From Aquisediminimonas profunda (GTDB lineage: Bacteria > Pseudomonadota > Alphaproteobacteria > Sphingomonadales > Sphingomonadaceae): a stretch of DNA of 64,000 nucleotides. Made by a program: the position numbers and the translations under genes. How positions within the stretch are numbered: position 1 is the stretch's first letter; every line of letters starts with the position of its first letter. Shown piece by piece: positions 30,483 through 38,640 of the stretch. The notes beneath the pieces are model-generated. The model was given only the letters and a program-made list of their open reading frames with translations. It was not told the origin of the DNA and did no database searches. The stretch is from positions 310,001 through 374,000 of the forward strand of contig NZ_CP080327.1 in assembly GCF_019443285.1 (NCBI RefSeq). The letters run 5' to 3'.

Positions 30483-30905
30483 TCAGGTTGCAAAAATCGC
30501 GCTGTCGTCCCCAAATGCCTTGAATTCCAGCGCATTGCCGCTTTGGTCGCGAAAGAACATCGTTGCCTGTTCGCCGGGTTTCCCTGCCCAGCGGATGTGC
30601 GGGGCGACACCGAACACAATACCGGCGGCTTCGATCCGCTCACGAAGCGCATGCCAGTCAGGCATTGTCAGAACAACGCCGAAATGCGGGATCGGTACGC
30701 CATGCCCGTCGACCTTTTTGACTGCGGCATCTCCTGCGGCACCCGGCACGAGGTGGACAGTGATCTGGTTCCCGTAAAGATCAAAATCGATCCATTCCTC
30801 CGAAGCACGGCCTTCGCGGCAGCCCAGCACGCCAGCATAAAAGTCCCGGGCCGCTCCAAGGTCATGAACGGGAAAGGCAAGATGAAACGGGCGGTGGCTG
30901 GTCAT
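30483..30905 (-). CDS. VOC family (glyoxalase/dioxygenase fold) protein
   Basis: 140 residues with two beta-alpha-beta-beta-beta modules: FHLAFPVHDLGAARDFYAGVLGC and HFGVVLTMPDWHALRERIEAAG. Likely metal ligands H8, H74 and E127 form the 2-His-1-Glu set. The substrate is unknown; the family covers glyoxalase I, extradiol dioxygenases and resistance proteins. The length and single-domain form suggest a dimeric lyase or isomerase. It overlaps the upstream secreted protein gene by 4 bp (ATGA), so the two form a minus-strand pair converging on the dehydrogenase gene. Confidence 0.82.
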   Translation of the reverse strand: MTSHRPFHLAFPVHDLGAARDFYAGVLGCREGRASEEWIDFDLYGNQITVHLVPGAAGDAAVKKVDGHGVPIPHFGVVLTMPDWHALRERIEAAGIVFGVAPHIRWAGKPGEQATMFFRDQSGNALEFKAFGDDSAIFAT

Positions 30906-31567
30906 AGGCGCGCCATTGCGAAGCAGGCAGGAAAATCGATCCGGTCCTGCGTCCCCTTGCCTTCGCTGGCCTTGAATTCGGCCATCAGTTTCTCCTTTTC
31001 GAGCCCGATGATGATATCGCTTTCAGCGTCGGTCTTGCCTTCAGCCTTCAAAGCTTCCCGCGCACGGCCATCCAGCAAGGCTGCAAAGATGGACAGCGTT
31101 CGCGCTGATTTGGTCAATCCCTGATGCGCAACCTCATCGTCATATGCCACCGCCAATGCAGCAGCGCATTGCGGCAGCGTCGGTGGCTGCGGCGGAGGCA
31201 CTTCAACGTCAAGCATGGCAATGCAGGGTACGGACCTGGCGCGCAAGACTGCAGAAGCATTGCCAGACGCGATGGCCTCTGACTGAAGGGCCGCGACCTG
31301 TGCAAGGACTTCGGCGCGCGCGGCATCCTGCTTGCGACTCTTGTCCTTCACAAGCCCCTGAATGACGCGATCCGAGAATTTCGCGCCCCTGATCGCGAGC
31401 GGGGGAATATCTTCCCACCCCCCAATGCCGCGTTGTTGTTCATTGGCAATGATCGCAAGGACAGCAACACATTGGACATGATCCCGCTGTGACGTGCTGA
31501 GCGGATTCGGCGCGGCCCGAAGCGGGAAAGACGCGAGCATTATCATCAAGGCAATCCAGCGGTACAT
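30902..31567 (-). CDS. Periplasmic hypothetical protein
   Basis: 221 residues from the chosen ATG at 31567, where MYRWIALMIMLASFPLRAAPN gives a clean Sec signal peptide; the frame continues upstream but that extension is Arg-rich and runs under the divergent lnt region. The mature protein is mostly alpha-helical with four cysteines; QCVAVLAIIANEQQRG and QCAAALAVAYDDEV look like two similar helical repeats, each starting with Q-C-A/V-A. No family recognised. Overlaps the VOC gene by 4 bp downstream. Confidence 0.7.
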   Translation of the reverse strand: MYRWIALMIMLASFPLRAAPNPLSTSQRDHVQCVAVLAIIANEQQRGIGGWEDIPPLAIRGAKFSDRVIQGLVKDKSRKQDAARAEVLAQVAALQSEAIASGNASAVLRARSVPCIAMLDVEVPPPQPPTLPQCAAALAVAYDDEVAHQGLTKSARTLSIFAALLDGRAREALKAEGKTDAESDIIIGLEKEKLMAEFKASEGKGTQDRIDFPACFAMARL

Positions 31568-31674
31568 TCTCAAGGTCTGAGCGATTGTCCGACGTAGCGC
31601 AAGTGATTGCGCCACGGATACGCAGCGACATTTTCGCCTCTCCACAAGTGAGGATCGCAAGCTATAGCAGATCG

Positions 31675-33174
31675 GTGAATCATATTCCCAAATCGGTTGC
31701 GCTTGGGGCCGGGCTCGTTTCCGCGCTTGGCTTTGCACCGCTCGACTGGTGGCCGCTGACACTCATGTGTCTGGCCCTGCTGTTGCATCTCGTCTCCGAA
31801 GCCTCAAACTTGCGCGGCGCAATGGCGCGGGGATACTGGTTCGGTGTCGGGCATTTCGTGGTTGGCCTCAACTGGATTGCTGGGGCATTCCAATATCAGG
31901 ATGCCATGCCGAAGTGGCTCGGCTGGATCGCGGTCGTTCTGCTGTCGCTGTATTTGGCAGTCTATCCGGCCATGGCTTCGGGTCTTGCGTGGCGTTGGGG
32001 CCGGAAATCCCAAGCGGGCTTTCCCTTAGTCTTCGCCGCTGCGTGGATTGTTACGGAATATCTGCGCGCCACAATGTTTACCGGCTTTGCCTGGAATCCA
32101 ATGGGCGTAGCGCTGATTAAACTTGGTGCCCTGCCGCATCTTTCGGGGACGGTCGGAACATATGGCCTTTCAGGGATGGCCGTTTTGACGGCGGGCGCAG
32201 CTCTGGCTTTAGCGAGGCAGCGTTGGGGCTTTGGTCTCCTCATTCTAGTCCCTGTGGCAGTGCTCTCATCCATTCCCAAAACGATTTCCCAGACTAGGGC
32301 GGTCGTTGCGCCAATTTCACCCCTCATCCGTGTCGTCCAGCCAAACATCGGCCAGCAAGACAAGCATGAAAAAGCGTTCGACAAGGTCAATTTCGAAAAG
32401 CTTGCCAGCCTTACCGGCGCGGCCGGCCGCACGCCGCGCCTGATCCTCTGGCCCGAAGCAGCCGTGCCCGACTTCCTTGAGGAAGAGGAATGGGCGCGCG
32501 AACGGCTTGCGCGGCTGATGGGGCCGAATGACATGTTGGTGACCGGTGGCGTTGCGCTGGTCGAGGACAGAGAAGGCTATGTTGTCGGGGCGCGAAACAG
32601 CAGCTTTGTCCTGACGCCCAGTGCGGACATCATCGCACGCTATGACAAGGCCCACCTCGTCCCCTACGGAGAGTATCTTCCGATGCGGCCGGTCCTTTCG
32701 GCAATCGGTCTTTCGCGCCTCGTTCCCGGCGATCTCGATTTCTGGCCAGGCCCCGGGCCGCAAACCACCAGCGTGCCAGGCTTTGGGCGGATGGGTGTCC
32801 AGATTTGCTATGAGATCATATTCTCGGGCCATGTGATTGACAGAAACAACCGACCTGATTTCCTCTTCAACCCATCAAATGATGCATGGTTCGGCTCTTG
32901 GGGTCCGCCGCAGCACTTGGCACAAGCGCGGCTGCGGGCAATCGAGGAGGGAGTTCCAATCGTCCGCTCAACGCCCACAGGGATTTCCGCCGTGATTGCT
33001 GCCGATGGCAACCTGCTTCACCACTTGCCGTACCGCCGGGCCGGTTACATCGAAACGCGCCTGCCTGCAGCACGTCCGCCCACACTTTTTGCACGGTTTG
33101 GAAACATTCTCTCGTTAGGGTTCGCTTTTTTCTTGGGGGCCTTGGGAATTGCTCTTGGTCGATTCAATCGCTAA
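31675..33174 (+). CDS. lnt: Apolipoprotein N-acyltransferase
   Basis: Third enzyme of lipoprotein maturation; N-acylates the lipid-modified Cys in the inner membrane. 499 residues from GTG 31675. The frame stays open to a TTG at 31585, but those 30 extra codons are rich in rare triplets (ATA, AGG, AGA, GTA) and lie outside the family. Six hydrophobic helices (about 5-220) precede the nitrilase domain with the catalytic E261 (WPEAAVP), K325 (YDKAHLVPYGEYLP) and C378 (QICYEIIF). It closes the miaB-phoH-ybeY-corC-lnt string after an inserted four-gene block. lspA is encoded 8 kb downstream. Confidence 0.95.
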   Translation: MNHIPKSVALGAGLVSALGFAPLDWWPLTLMCLALLLHLVSEASNLRGAMARGYWFGVGHFVVGLNWIAGAFQYQDAMPKWLGWIAVVLLSLYLAVYPAMASGLAWRWGRKSQAGFPLVFAAAWIVTEYLRATMFTGFAWNPMGVALIKLGALPHLSGTVGTYGLSGMAVLTAGAALALARQRWGFGLLILVPVAVLSSIPKTISQTRAVVAPISPLIRVVQPNIGQQDKHEKAFDKVNFEKLASLTGAAGRTPRLILWPEAAVPDFLEEEEWARERLARLMGPNDMLVTGGVALVEDREGYVVGARNSSFVLTPSADIIARYDKAHLVPYGEYLPMRPVLSAIGLSRLVPGDLDFWPGPGPQTTSVPGFGRMGVQICYEIIFSGHVIDRNNRPDFLFNPSNDAWFGSWGPPQHLAQARLRAIEEGVPIVRSTPTGISAVIAADGNLLHHLPYRRAGYIETRLPAARPPTLFARFGNILSLGFAFFLGALGIALGRFNR

Positions 33175-33187
33175 GGGCGCAAGCCAC

Positions 33188-33207
33188 ATATAAAGCATTC
33201 CTTATAT
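33188..33207 (+). promoter_or_regulatory. Palindromic operator before metK (SahR/SamR-like)
   Basis: ATATAAAG-CATT-CCTTATAT, a 20-bp palindrome with 7 of 8 arm positions matching, ends 16 bp before the metK ATG. The 8-4-8 layout and sequence resemble the ATATAAAG-N4-CTTTATAT sites I recall for ArsR-family regulators (SahR/SamR) of SAM-cycle genes in Proteobacteria. The 49-bp lnt-metK gap is too short for a known SAM riboswitch. No such regulator is encoded in this window. Confidence 0.5.
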
Positions 33208-33223
33208 CAAGCAGGATCTCCGT

Positions 33224-34432
33224 ATGCGTGCCAACTATCTCTTCACCTCGGAAAGCGTGTCCGAGGGCCATCCTGACAAGGTCTCCGATCAGATTTCGGA
33301 TGCGATTGTTGACCTGTTCCTTTCAAAGGATCCAGAAGCGCGCGTGGCCTGCGAAACACTGACGACAACCCAAATGGTCGTACTTGCCGGCGAAATTCGT
33401 GGCAAAGGCATCATGGACGAAAGCGGCAATTGGGCGCCGGGTGTCGAGAAGGAGATCGAGGACACCGTTCGCCAGGTCGTGAAGGACATTGGCTATGAGC
33501 AGGCAGGGTTCCACTGGGAGACCCTGAACTTTTCCAACAATCTGCATCCCCAGTCCGCGCACATCGCTCAAGGCGTCGATGCGTCCGGCAACAAGGACGA
33601 AGGCGCTGGCGACCAGGGCATCATGTTCGGCTTTGCCTGTGACGAGACGCCTGACCTGATGCCGGCAACGCTCGATTACAGCCACAAGATTCTTGAACGG
33701 ATGGCCGCGGACCGCCATTCCGGTGTGGCCCCCTTCCTCGAGCCCGATGCCAAAAGTCAGGTCACGTTGCGTTTCGAGAACGGCAAACCATTGGCGGCGA
33801 CAGCCATCGTCGTATCGACGCAGCACAAGCCGGGTTACGACACAGGCACAAAGGAAGCCGAGCTTCATGCCTATGTAAAGAAGGTGGTTTCGGAGGTCAT
33901 GCCGGCCGAAATGCTTTCGAACGAAACCGAATATCACATCAATCCGACGGGCAGTTTCGAAATCGGCGGACCAGATGGCGACGCCGGGCTCACCGGCCGC
34001 AAGATCATTGTCGATACTTACGGGGGCGCGGCGCCACATGGCGGCGGCGCATTTTCCGGCAAGGACCCGACCAAGGTCGATCGTTCGGCGGCCTATATCA
34101 CCCGTTATCTTGCAAAGAATATCGTGGCTGCCGGCCTGGCCAAGCGCTGCACGATCCAGCTTGCCTATGCGATTGGTGTTTCGAAGCCGCTGTCGCTTTA
34201 CGTGAACACTCACGGTACCGGCACAGTTGGAGACGACAAGCTTGAACAGGCGATCAAGAGCATCGATGCTCTGGGCGGCCTCACCCCCAGGGGTATTCGG
34301 ACGCACCTTGGTCTCAACAAGCCGATCTATCGGAAGACGGCAGCCTATGGCCATTTCGGCCGCAAGGCCGAAGGCGACTTCTTCCCCTGGGAGAAGACTG
34401 ATCTTGTTGATGCGCTGAAGGCAGCACTCTAG
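33224..34432 (+). CDS. metK: S-adenosylmethionine synthetase
   Basis: Makes SAM from methionine and ATP. 402 residues. Signatures [16 protein letters not shown] (about 15-30), [17 protein letters not shown] (about 127-143), [21 protein letters not shown] and [17 protein letters not shown] palindromic operator lies directly upstream and AGGA at 33213-33216 serves as ribosome binding site. thyA follows after 33 bp, starting a long plus-strand run in which SAM, folate and flavin genes are neighbours. Confidence 0.97.
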   Translation: MRANYLFTSESVSEGHPDKVSDQISDAIVDLFLSKDPEARVACETLTTTQMVVLAGEIRGKGIMDESGNWAPGVEKEIEDTVRQVVKDIGYEQAGFHWETLNFSNNLHPQSAHIAQGVDASGNKDEGAGDQGIMFGFACDETPDLMPATLDYSHKILERMAADRHSGVAPFLEPDAKSQVTLRFENGKPLAATAIVVSTQHKPGYDTGTKEAELHAYVKKVVSEVMPAEMLSNETEYHINPTGSFEIGGPDGDAGLTGRKIIVDTYGGAAPHGGGAFSGKDPTKVDRSAAYITRYLAKNIVAAGLAKRCTIQLAYAIGVSKPLSLYVNTHGTGTVGDDKLEQAIKSIDALGGLTPRGIRTHLGLNKPIYRKTAAYGHFGRKAEGDFFPWEKTDLVDALKAAL

Positions 34433-34465
34433 CCAAACCGGGACGGCGCGCATAAGGAGACTGCA

Positions 34466-35260
34466 ATGCGCGCTTATCTCGATCTCATGCAACGCATCCT
34501 CGACGAAGGGGTCGCTCAGCAGGATCGCACGGGCGTTGGCACTTTGTCGGTCTTCGGGCACCAGATGCGCTTCGATCTTTCGAAGGGATTCCCGCTCCTC
34601 ACGACCAAGAAGCTGCACGTTCGTTCGATCATCATCGAGCTGCTCTGGTTCCTGCGCGGTGATACCAATGTGCGCTGGCTTCAGGATCGCAAGGTCAGCA
34701 TCTGGGACGAATGGGCCGACGAGACCGGCGATCTTGGCCCGGTTTACGGCAAGCAATGGCGACACTGGGAAGGCGCGGGCGGCGTGACCGTCGATCAGAT
34801 CGCGCTGCTCGTCAATCAGATCAACGCAAACCCCGCCTCTCGCCGCCAGATCGTCACGGCATGGAATCCGGCCGAAATCGACCGGATGGCGCTCGCCCCT
34901 TGCCACTGCCTATTCCAGACGCACGTCGCCAACGGACGGTTGAGCCTGCAGCTTTATCAACGGTCGTGCGATGTCTTCCTTGGCGTGCCCTTCAATATCG
35001 CGTCCTACGCACTCCTGACCCACATGCTTGCAGATCAATGCGGGCTTGAGCCAGGAGACTTTGTCTGGACGGGAGGCGATTGCCATCTCTATTCAAACCA
35101 TCTCGATCAGGCGCGGCTTCAGTTGACCAGAACGCCGGGGCCCTTGCCACGTCTCACCATCAAGCGGCATGCGCCTTCAATCGATGCTTATGAGTATGAG
35201 GATTTTGTGATCGAAGATTATGTTGCCCAACCCCATATTCCAGCCCCGGTAGCTGTGTGA
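34466..35260 (+). CDS. thyA: Thymidylate synthase
   Basis: Converts dUMP to dTMP with methylenetetrahydrofolate, leaving dihydrofolate. 264 residues, the same length as the E. coli enzyme and with the nucleophile at the same number, C146 (APCHCLFQ). [10 protein letters not shown] binds phosphate and [15 protein letters not shown] the nucleotide. folA overlaps its stop by 4 bp (GTGA), so the enzyme that regenerates tetrahydrofolate is translationally coupled to the one that consumes it. Confidence 0.97.
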   Translation: MRAYLDLMQRILDEGVAQQDRTGVGTLSVFGHQMRFDLSKGFPLLTTKKLHVRSIIIELLWFLRGDTNVRWLQDRKVSIWDEWADETGDLGPVYGKQWRHWEGAGGVTVDQIALLVNQINANPASRRQIVTAWNPAEIDRMALAPCHCLFQTHVANGRLSLQLYQRSCDVFLGVPFNIASYALLTHMLADQCGLEPGDFVWTGGDCHLYSNHLDQARLQLTRTPGPLPRLTIKRHAPSIDAYEYEDFVIEDYVAQPHIPAPVAV

Positions 35261-35745
35261 ACCGACCAGAGATTGTCCTGATCGTCGCGCGAGCGGATAA
35301 TGGCGTGATTGGGTTGGATGGAAACCTTCCATGGCATCTGCCTGCCGACCTGCGGCGCTTCAAGCAGCTGACAATGGGCGCGCCAATGATCATGGGGCGC
35401 AAGACATTCGAAAGCCTTCCCGGCCTGCTTTCGGGCCGCCGCCATATTGTCCTTACGCGGGACCAGAATTGGGCAGAGGACGGGGCGGAAGTCGTCCATA
35501 GCGTTGAAAGCGCCGTTGCGCTTGCCAATGCACCACATGTTTCGGTTGTGGGCGGTGCTGAAATCTATCGCCTCTTTTTGCCACGGGCAGACAGAATCGA
35601 ACTGACCGAAGTTCACCTCTCCCCCGCGGGTGATACAGTGCTTGAGCCTTTCGGAGCGGAATGGGTCGAAGCAACGCGCATCACTCAGCCCGCCGAAAAT
35701 GGTGCCCCGGCGCATGATTTCGTAACGCTGAAGCGGAGGGGTTGA
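35257..35745 (+). CDS. folA: Dihydrofolate reductase
   Basis: 162 residues with a GTG start overlapping thy[30 protein letters not shown] covers the Met20-loop region and the substrate acid (the helix after PWHLP carries the D), [10 protein letters not shown] binds NADPH, and [13 protein letters not shown] is the C-terminal family signature. It reduces dihydrofolate made by ThyA. It is followed with a 1-bp overlap (TGATG) by a membrane dipeptidase gene. Confidence 0.95.
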   Translation: MNRPEIVLIVARADNGVIGLDGNLPWHLPADLRRFKQLTMGAPMIMGRKTFESLPGLLSGRRHIVLTRDQNWAEDGAEVVHSVESAVALANAPHVSVVGGAEIYRLFLPRADRIELTEVHLSPAGDTVLEPFGAEWVEATRITQPAENGAPAHDFVTLKRRG

Positions 35746-36908
35746 TGCGACGAGTCCTGAAATGGCTGCTGATCCTGCTGGTTGTTGCACTGGCGTGCTT
35801 CTTTCTTTTCGCCCCCGGCATCGTCGAGCGCAGCATGAACAAGGTCGAGCCGGTCGCCGCCAAGGCAGGCCCCCGCGCGCTGGCGCTGCACAAGACACTC
35901 GCCATTGCGGACATGCATTCGGATACGCTGATGTGGCAGCGCGATGTGCTGGATCGGGCATCGCGCGGCCATGTGGACTTGCCGCGCCTTGAGGACGGGC
36001 ACGTGGCCCTGCAGGTTTTTTCTTCGGTCTCGAAGACGCCGAAGGGCCAGAATTACGATGCCAATGGCAGCGATAGCGACAATATCACTTTGCTCACCAT
36101 CGCCCAGTTGCAGCCGCCGCGGACATGGTCTTCGATCCTTGAACGGTCGCTCTATCATGCGAGCAAACTGCAGAGCGCCGCTGACAATTCCGCCGGGCGG
36201 CTGCGGTTCATCCGGACGTCCGCAGACCTTGCGAAGCTGCTTGCAGACCGGGCTCGCGGCGAACAGGTCACGGGAGCCATATTCTCCGTCGAAGGCTTGC
36301 AGAACCTCGAAGGCAAGCTGGCCAATCTTGACCGGCTGCAGGCTGCCGGCATGCGCATGGCCGGGCTCACGCACTTCTTTGACAATGAAGTTGCCGGGTC
36401 CATGCACGGGATCAAGAAGGGTGGACTGACGCCACTTGGCCGGCAGGTGGTCACCGAACTCGAACGGCGGCACATCATCGTCGATATTGCCCATGCCAGC
36501 CACAAGACCGTCGCGGATGTTCTGGCGATGGCAACGCGGCCGGTTGTTTCCTCGCACGGCGGTGTGCAAGCCACTTGCAAGGTCAATCGCAACCTGACCG
36601 ATGATGAAATCCGCGGCGTCGCGAAAACCGGCGGCGTGATTGGCATCGGCTATTGGGATGCGGCTGTCTGCGGCACGGAACCGGCCAAAGTTGCCCAAGC
36701 CATTGCCCATGTCCGCGATCTGGTCGGCATTGATTATGTCGGGCTGGGTTCGGATTTTGACGGAGCCACAACCACCGGCTTCGACACATCGAAACTCGCG
36801 CTTGTGACACAGGCACTTATGGATCGCGGCTTTTCCGATGCAGATATTGCCAAGGTGATGGGTGGCAATGTGCTCCGTGTGCTCGGGCAGGTGTTGCCGC
36901 CGCGCTAG
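35745..36908 (+). CDS. Membrane dipeptidase (peptidase family M19)
   Basis: 387 residues. The N-terminal TM helix (about 4-22) anchors a zinc dipeptidase domain facing the periplasm: IADMHSDTLMW (H-x-D), a bridging Glu in IFSVEGLQNLEG, HIIVDIAHASHKTVADVLA, PVVSSHGG and GLGSDFDGA. Family members cleave dipeptides, including peptidoglycan-derived and beta-lactam-like ones. ATG 35745 is chosen over the TTG at 35742 because GGAGG at 35735-35739 is well spaced only for the ATG. It is coupled to folA by TGATG. Confidence 0.92.
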   Translation: MRRVLKWLLILLVVALACFFLFAPGIVERSMNKVEPVAAKAGPRALALHKTLAIADMHSDTLMWQRDVLDRASRGHVDLPRLEDGHVALQVFSSVSKTPKGQNYDANGSDSDNITLLTIAQLQPPRTWSSILERSLYHASKLQSAADNSAGRLRFIRTSADLAKLLADRARGEQVTGAIFSVEGLQNLEGKLANLDRLQAAGMRMAGLTHFFDNEVAGSMHGIKKGGLTPLGRQVVTELERRHIIVDIAHASHKTVADVLAMATRPVVSSHGGVQATCKVNRNLTDDEIRGVAKTGGVIGIGYWDAAVCGTEPAKVAQAIAHVRDLVGIDYVGLGSDFDGATTTGFDTSKLALVTQALMDRGFSDADIAKVMGGNVLRVLGQVLPPR

Positions 36909-36928
36909 CCGCTTCCTATAGCGGGGGC

Positions 36929-37849
36929 ATGGAGCGGCTCGATGGCAGCTCGGGGGTGCCGGACCGCATGCGCGGGGGGATCGTCGCGCTGGGAAATTTT
37001 GACGGGTTTCACAAGGGCCATCAGGCGGTCGTCGGGCGCGCGATCGAGCGCGCACGCGCGGCGGGTCGCCCTGCCCTCGTCGCGACATTCGATCCCCATC
37101 CGGTACGCTTTTTTCGCCCCGAGGCCGAGCCCTTCCGTCTGACCAGCCTCAATCAGCGCCAAAGGCTTTTTGCAGAAGCAGGTGCCGACGCGATGATCGT
37201 CTTCCCGTTCAACGCCGCGCTCGCGAATTTGACGGCCGATGAGTTCGTCACCCAAAGACTTGCTGGCGTGGGTGGCGTGGTGACCGGTGAGGATTTCACC
37301 TTCGGCAAGGGACGCGGCGGCAATGTCAGTGTCCTTGGCGAGCTTGGCCGCAAGTATGGCTTCATCGCAGAGGCGGTTGCACCTGTTTCAGACAGCGTCG
37401 ACGTGATTTCTTCCAGTCGAATCCGAGAAGCGCTGCAGGCCGGAGATTGCGCCGCGGCAACACAGTTGCTGACACGGCCCTTTGCGGTTGAGGGCATTGT
37501 CCAGCACGGGGACAAGAACGGCCGCCAGCTTGGTTATCCGACAGCCAATGTCGACATGGGCACATATCTTCGCCCGCGTTACGGCATTTATGCTGTGCGT
37601 GGTCGACTGGCCGACGGAGCCGTTCTGGATGGAGCTGCCAGCATCGGGATTCGTCCGCAATTCGAACCGCCCAAGGAATTGCTTGAGCCCCACTTCTTCG
37701 AATTTTCGGGTGATCTCTATGGGCAGACAATCGAGATCGAATTCCACGCCTTCCTGCGCGACGAAGCGAAATTCGAGACTCTTGAAGCACTGACGCGCCA
37801 GATTGGACTGGATTGCGATCAGGCGCGTGAGGCGCTTGCAAAGCTTTGA
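36929..37849 (+). CDS. ribF: Bifunctional riboflavin kinase/FAD synthetase
   Basis: Turns riboflavin into FMN and FAD. 306 residues. N-terminal adenylyltransferase domain with GNFDGFHKGH at 22-31 and SSSRIREAL; C-terminal kinase domain with GDKNGRQLGYPTANV, RYGIYAVRG and GASIGIRPQF, ending in IEFHAFLRDEAKFETLEALTRQI. Start of the conserved ribF-(secreted protein)-ileS-lspA order. Confidence 0.96.
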   Translation: MERLDGSSGVPDRMRGGIVALGNFDGFHKGHQAVVGRAIERARAAGRPALVATFDPHPVRFFRPEAEPFRLTSLNQRQRLFAEAGADAMIVFPFNAALANLTADEFVTQRLAGVGGVVTGEDFTFGKGRGGNVSVLGELGRKYGFIAEAVAPVSDSVDVISSSRIREALQAGDCAAATQLLTRPFAVEGIVQHGDKNGRQLGYPTANVDMGTYLRPRYGIYAVRGRLADGAVLDGAASIGIRPQFEPPKELLEPHFFEFSGDLYGQTIEIEFHAFLRDEAKFETLEALTRQIGLDCDQAREALAKL

Positions 37850-37877
37850 TCGACAGGCCTTTACGAAGGAGCCACCG

Positions 37878-38600
37878 TTGCGAATTGCCAATCTGGCCAA
37901 ATGGGCCATCGCACTGGGCTTGCTGGGGCTTTCATTCCTCAATGCTTCATGGATCGCCCCGAGCCCGAAGGGCGGACTGCAGCTTGTCGCCGCGCACAGC
38001 GAAGACAAGGCGCGCTGCCCAACGCTGGAAGGGGTTCGCCGGGCGCTCATCGACGCGGGTGGCGGAGTCATGCTGGATGCCGATGCATCCGGCCCCTGCC
38101 TTTCGGCAAAAACAGCGCTCGAACAATTTCCCCGTTATCATTTCATCCTGAAGGTCGAGGATGCCGCAAAGGTGATGGCCATTTTCGAGACGCTGAAACG
38201 GCCGATGGATGAACGCTATGGCTTTGTTGGCGATGCGCAGGCCGTCGCGGCCATTCGTGCCAAGGTGCCGGACGCCTGGGCCTGGACCATCCAGAGCGCT
38301 CGCACCTGCTTCAACGAATATGTCAAACTCGGCTGGTTCGGCCTGACTCCGGCGACCTGCAAGGGCGGGACGATCCTAGTGCCGCTCGACGAGAAGTGGA
38401 AAGTCGCGGGCTGGCCGAAGCGATTCCTGGCCAGAATGGCCGCCGCAAACACACGCGTGATCCTGACAGGACCGGGATCGCCGGCAGACAGCATTCCCGG
38501 CCTGACCCGGCTTGAGCAAATTCCGGACGTGCCGCGCGACTTTACGGGCATGCTCTGGCTCGAGAATGCAGCGTTGATCGGACCTTCGATCCGGCGATAA
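37878..38600 (+). CDS. Exported protein of unknown function between ribF and ileS, TTG start
   Basis: 240 residues from TTG 37878, chosen because AAGGAG (37866-37871) stands 6 bp before it and the resulting N-terminus, MRIANLAKWAIALGLLGLSFLNASW, is a good signal/anchor helix. The longer frame from 37803 overlaps ribF by 47 bp and is unlikely. The body shows a distant likeness to glycerophosphodiester-phosphodiesterase-type TIM barrels (ERYGFVGDAQAVAAIRAKVPDAWAWTI, then LVPLDEKWKVAGWPKRFLARMAAANTRVILTGP), but the catalytic H/E pattern is not evident, so no activity is assigned. Four cysteines in the mature part may form disulfides. It sits in a conserved order with ribF and ileS. Confidence 0.75.
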   Translation: MRIANLAKWAIALGLLGLSFLNASWIAPSPKGGLQLVAAHSEDKARCPTLEGVRRALIDAGGGVMLDADASGPCLSAKTALEQFPRYHFILKVEDAAKVMAIFETLKRPMDERYGFVGDAQAVAAIRAKVPDAWAWTIQSARTCFNEYVKLGWFGLTPATCKGGTILVPLDEKWKVAGWPKRFLARMAAANTRVILTGPGSPADSIPGLTRLEQIPDVPRDFTGMLWLENAALIGPSIRR

Positions 38601-38640
38601 CTTGCGGCGACGCGCGGGCTCGCCTAAGGCCCGCGGCGTT

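Noticed and set aside
33175-33223. SAM riboswitch before metK
   Set aside because: The gap is 49 bp and holds a DNA palindrome; there is no room or pattern for SAM-I, SAM-II or SAM/SAH aptamers.
33323-34906. Open frame of 527 codons on the minus strand
   Set aside because: It lies antisense to metK and thyA, whose products are certain; no family resemblance. Long antisense frames are common in GC-rich genes.
35685-37088. Open frame of 467 codons on the minus strand
   Set aside because: Antisense to the dipeptidase gene and ribF start; Arg/Pro/Gln-rich translation without recognisable motifs.
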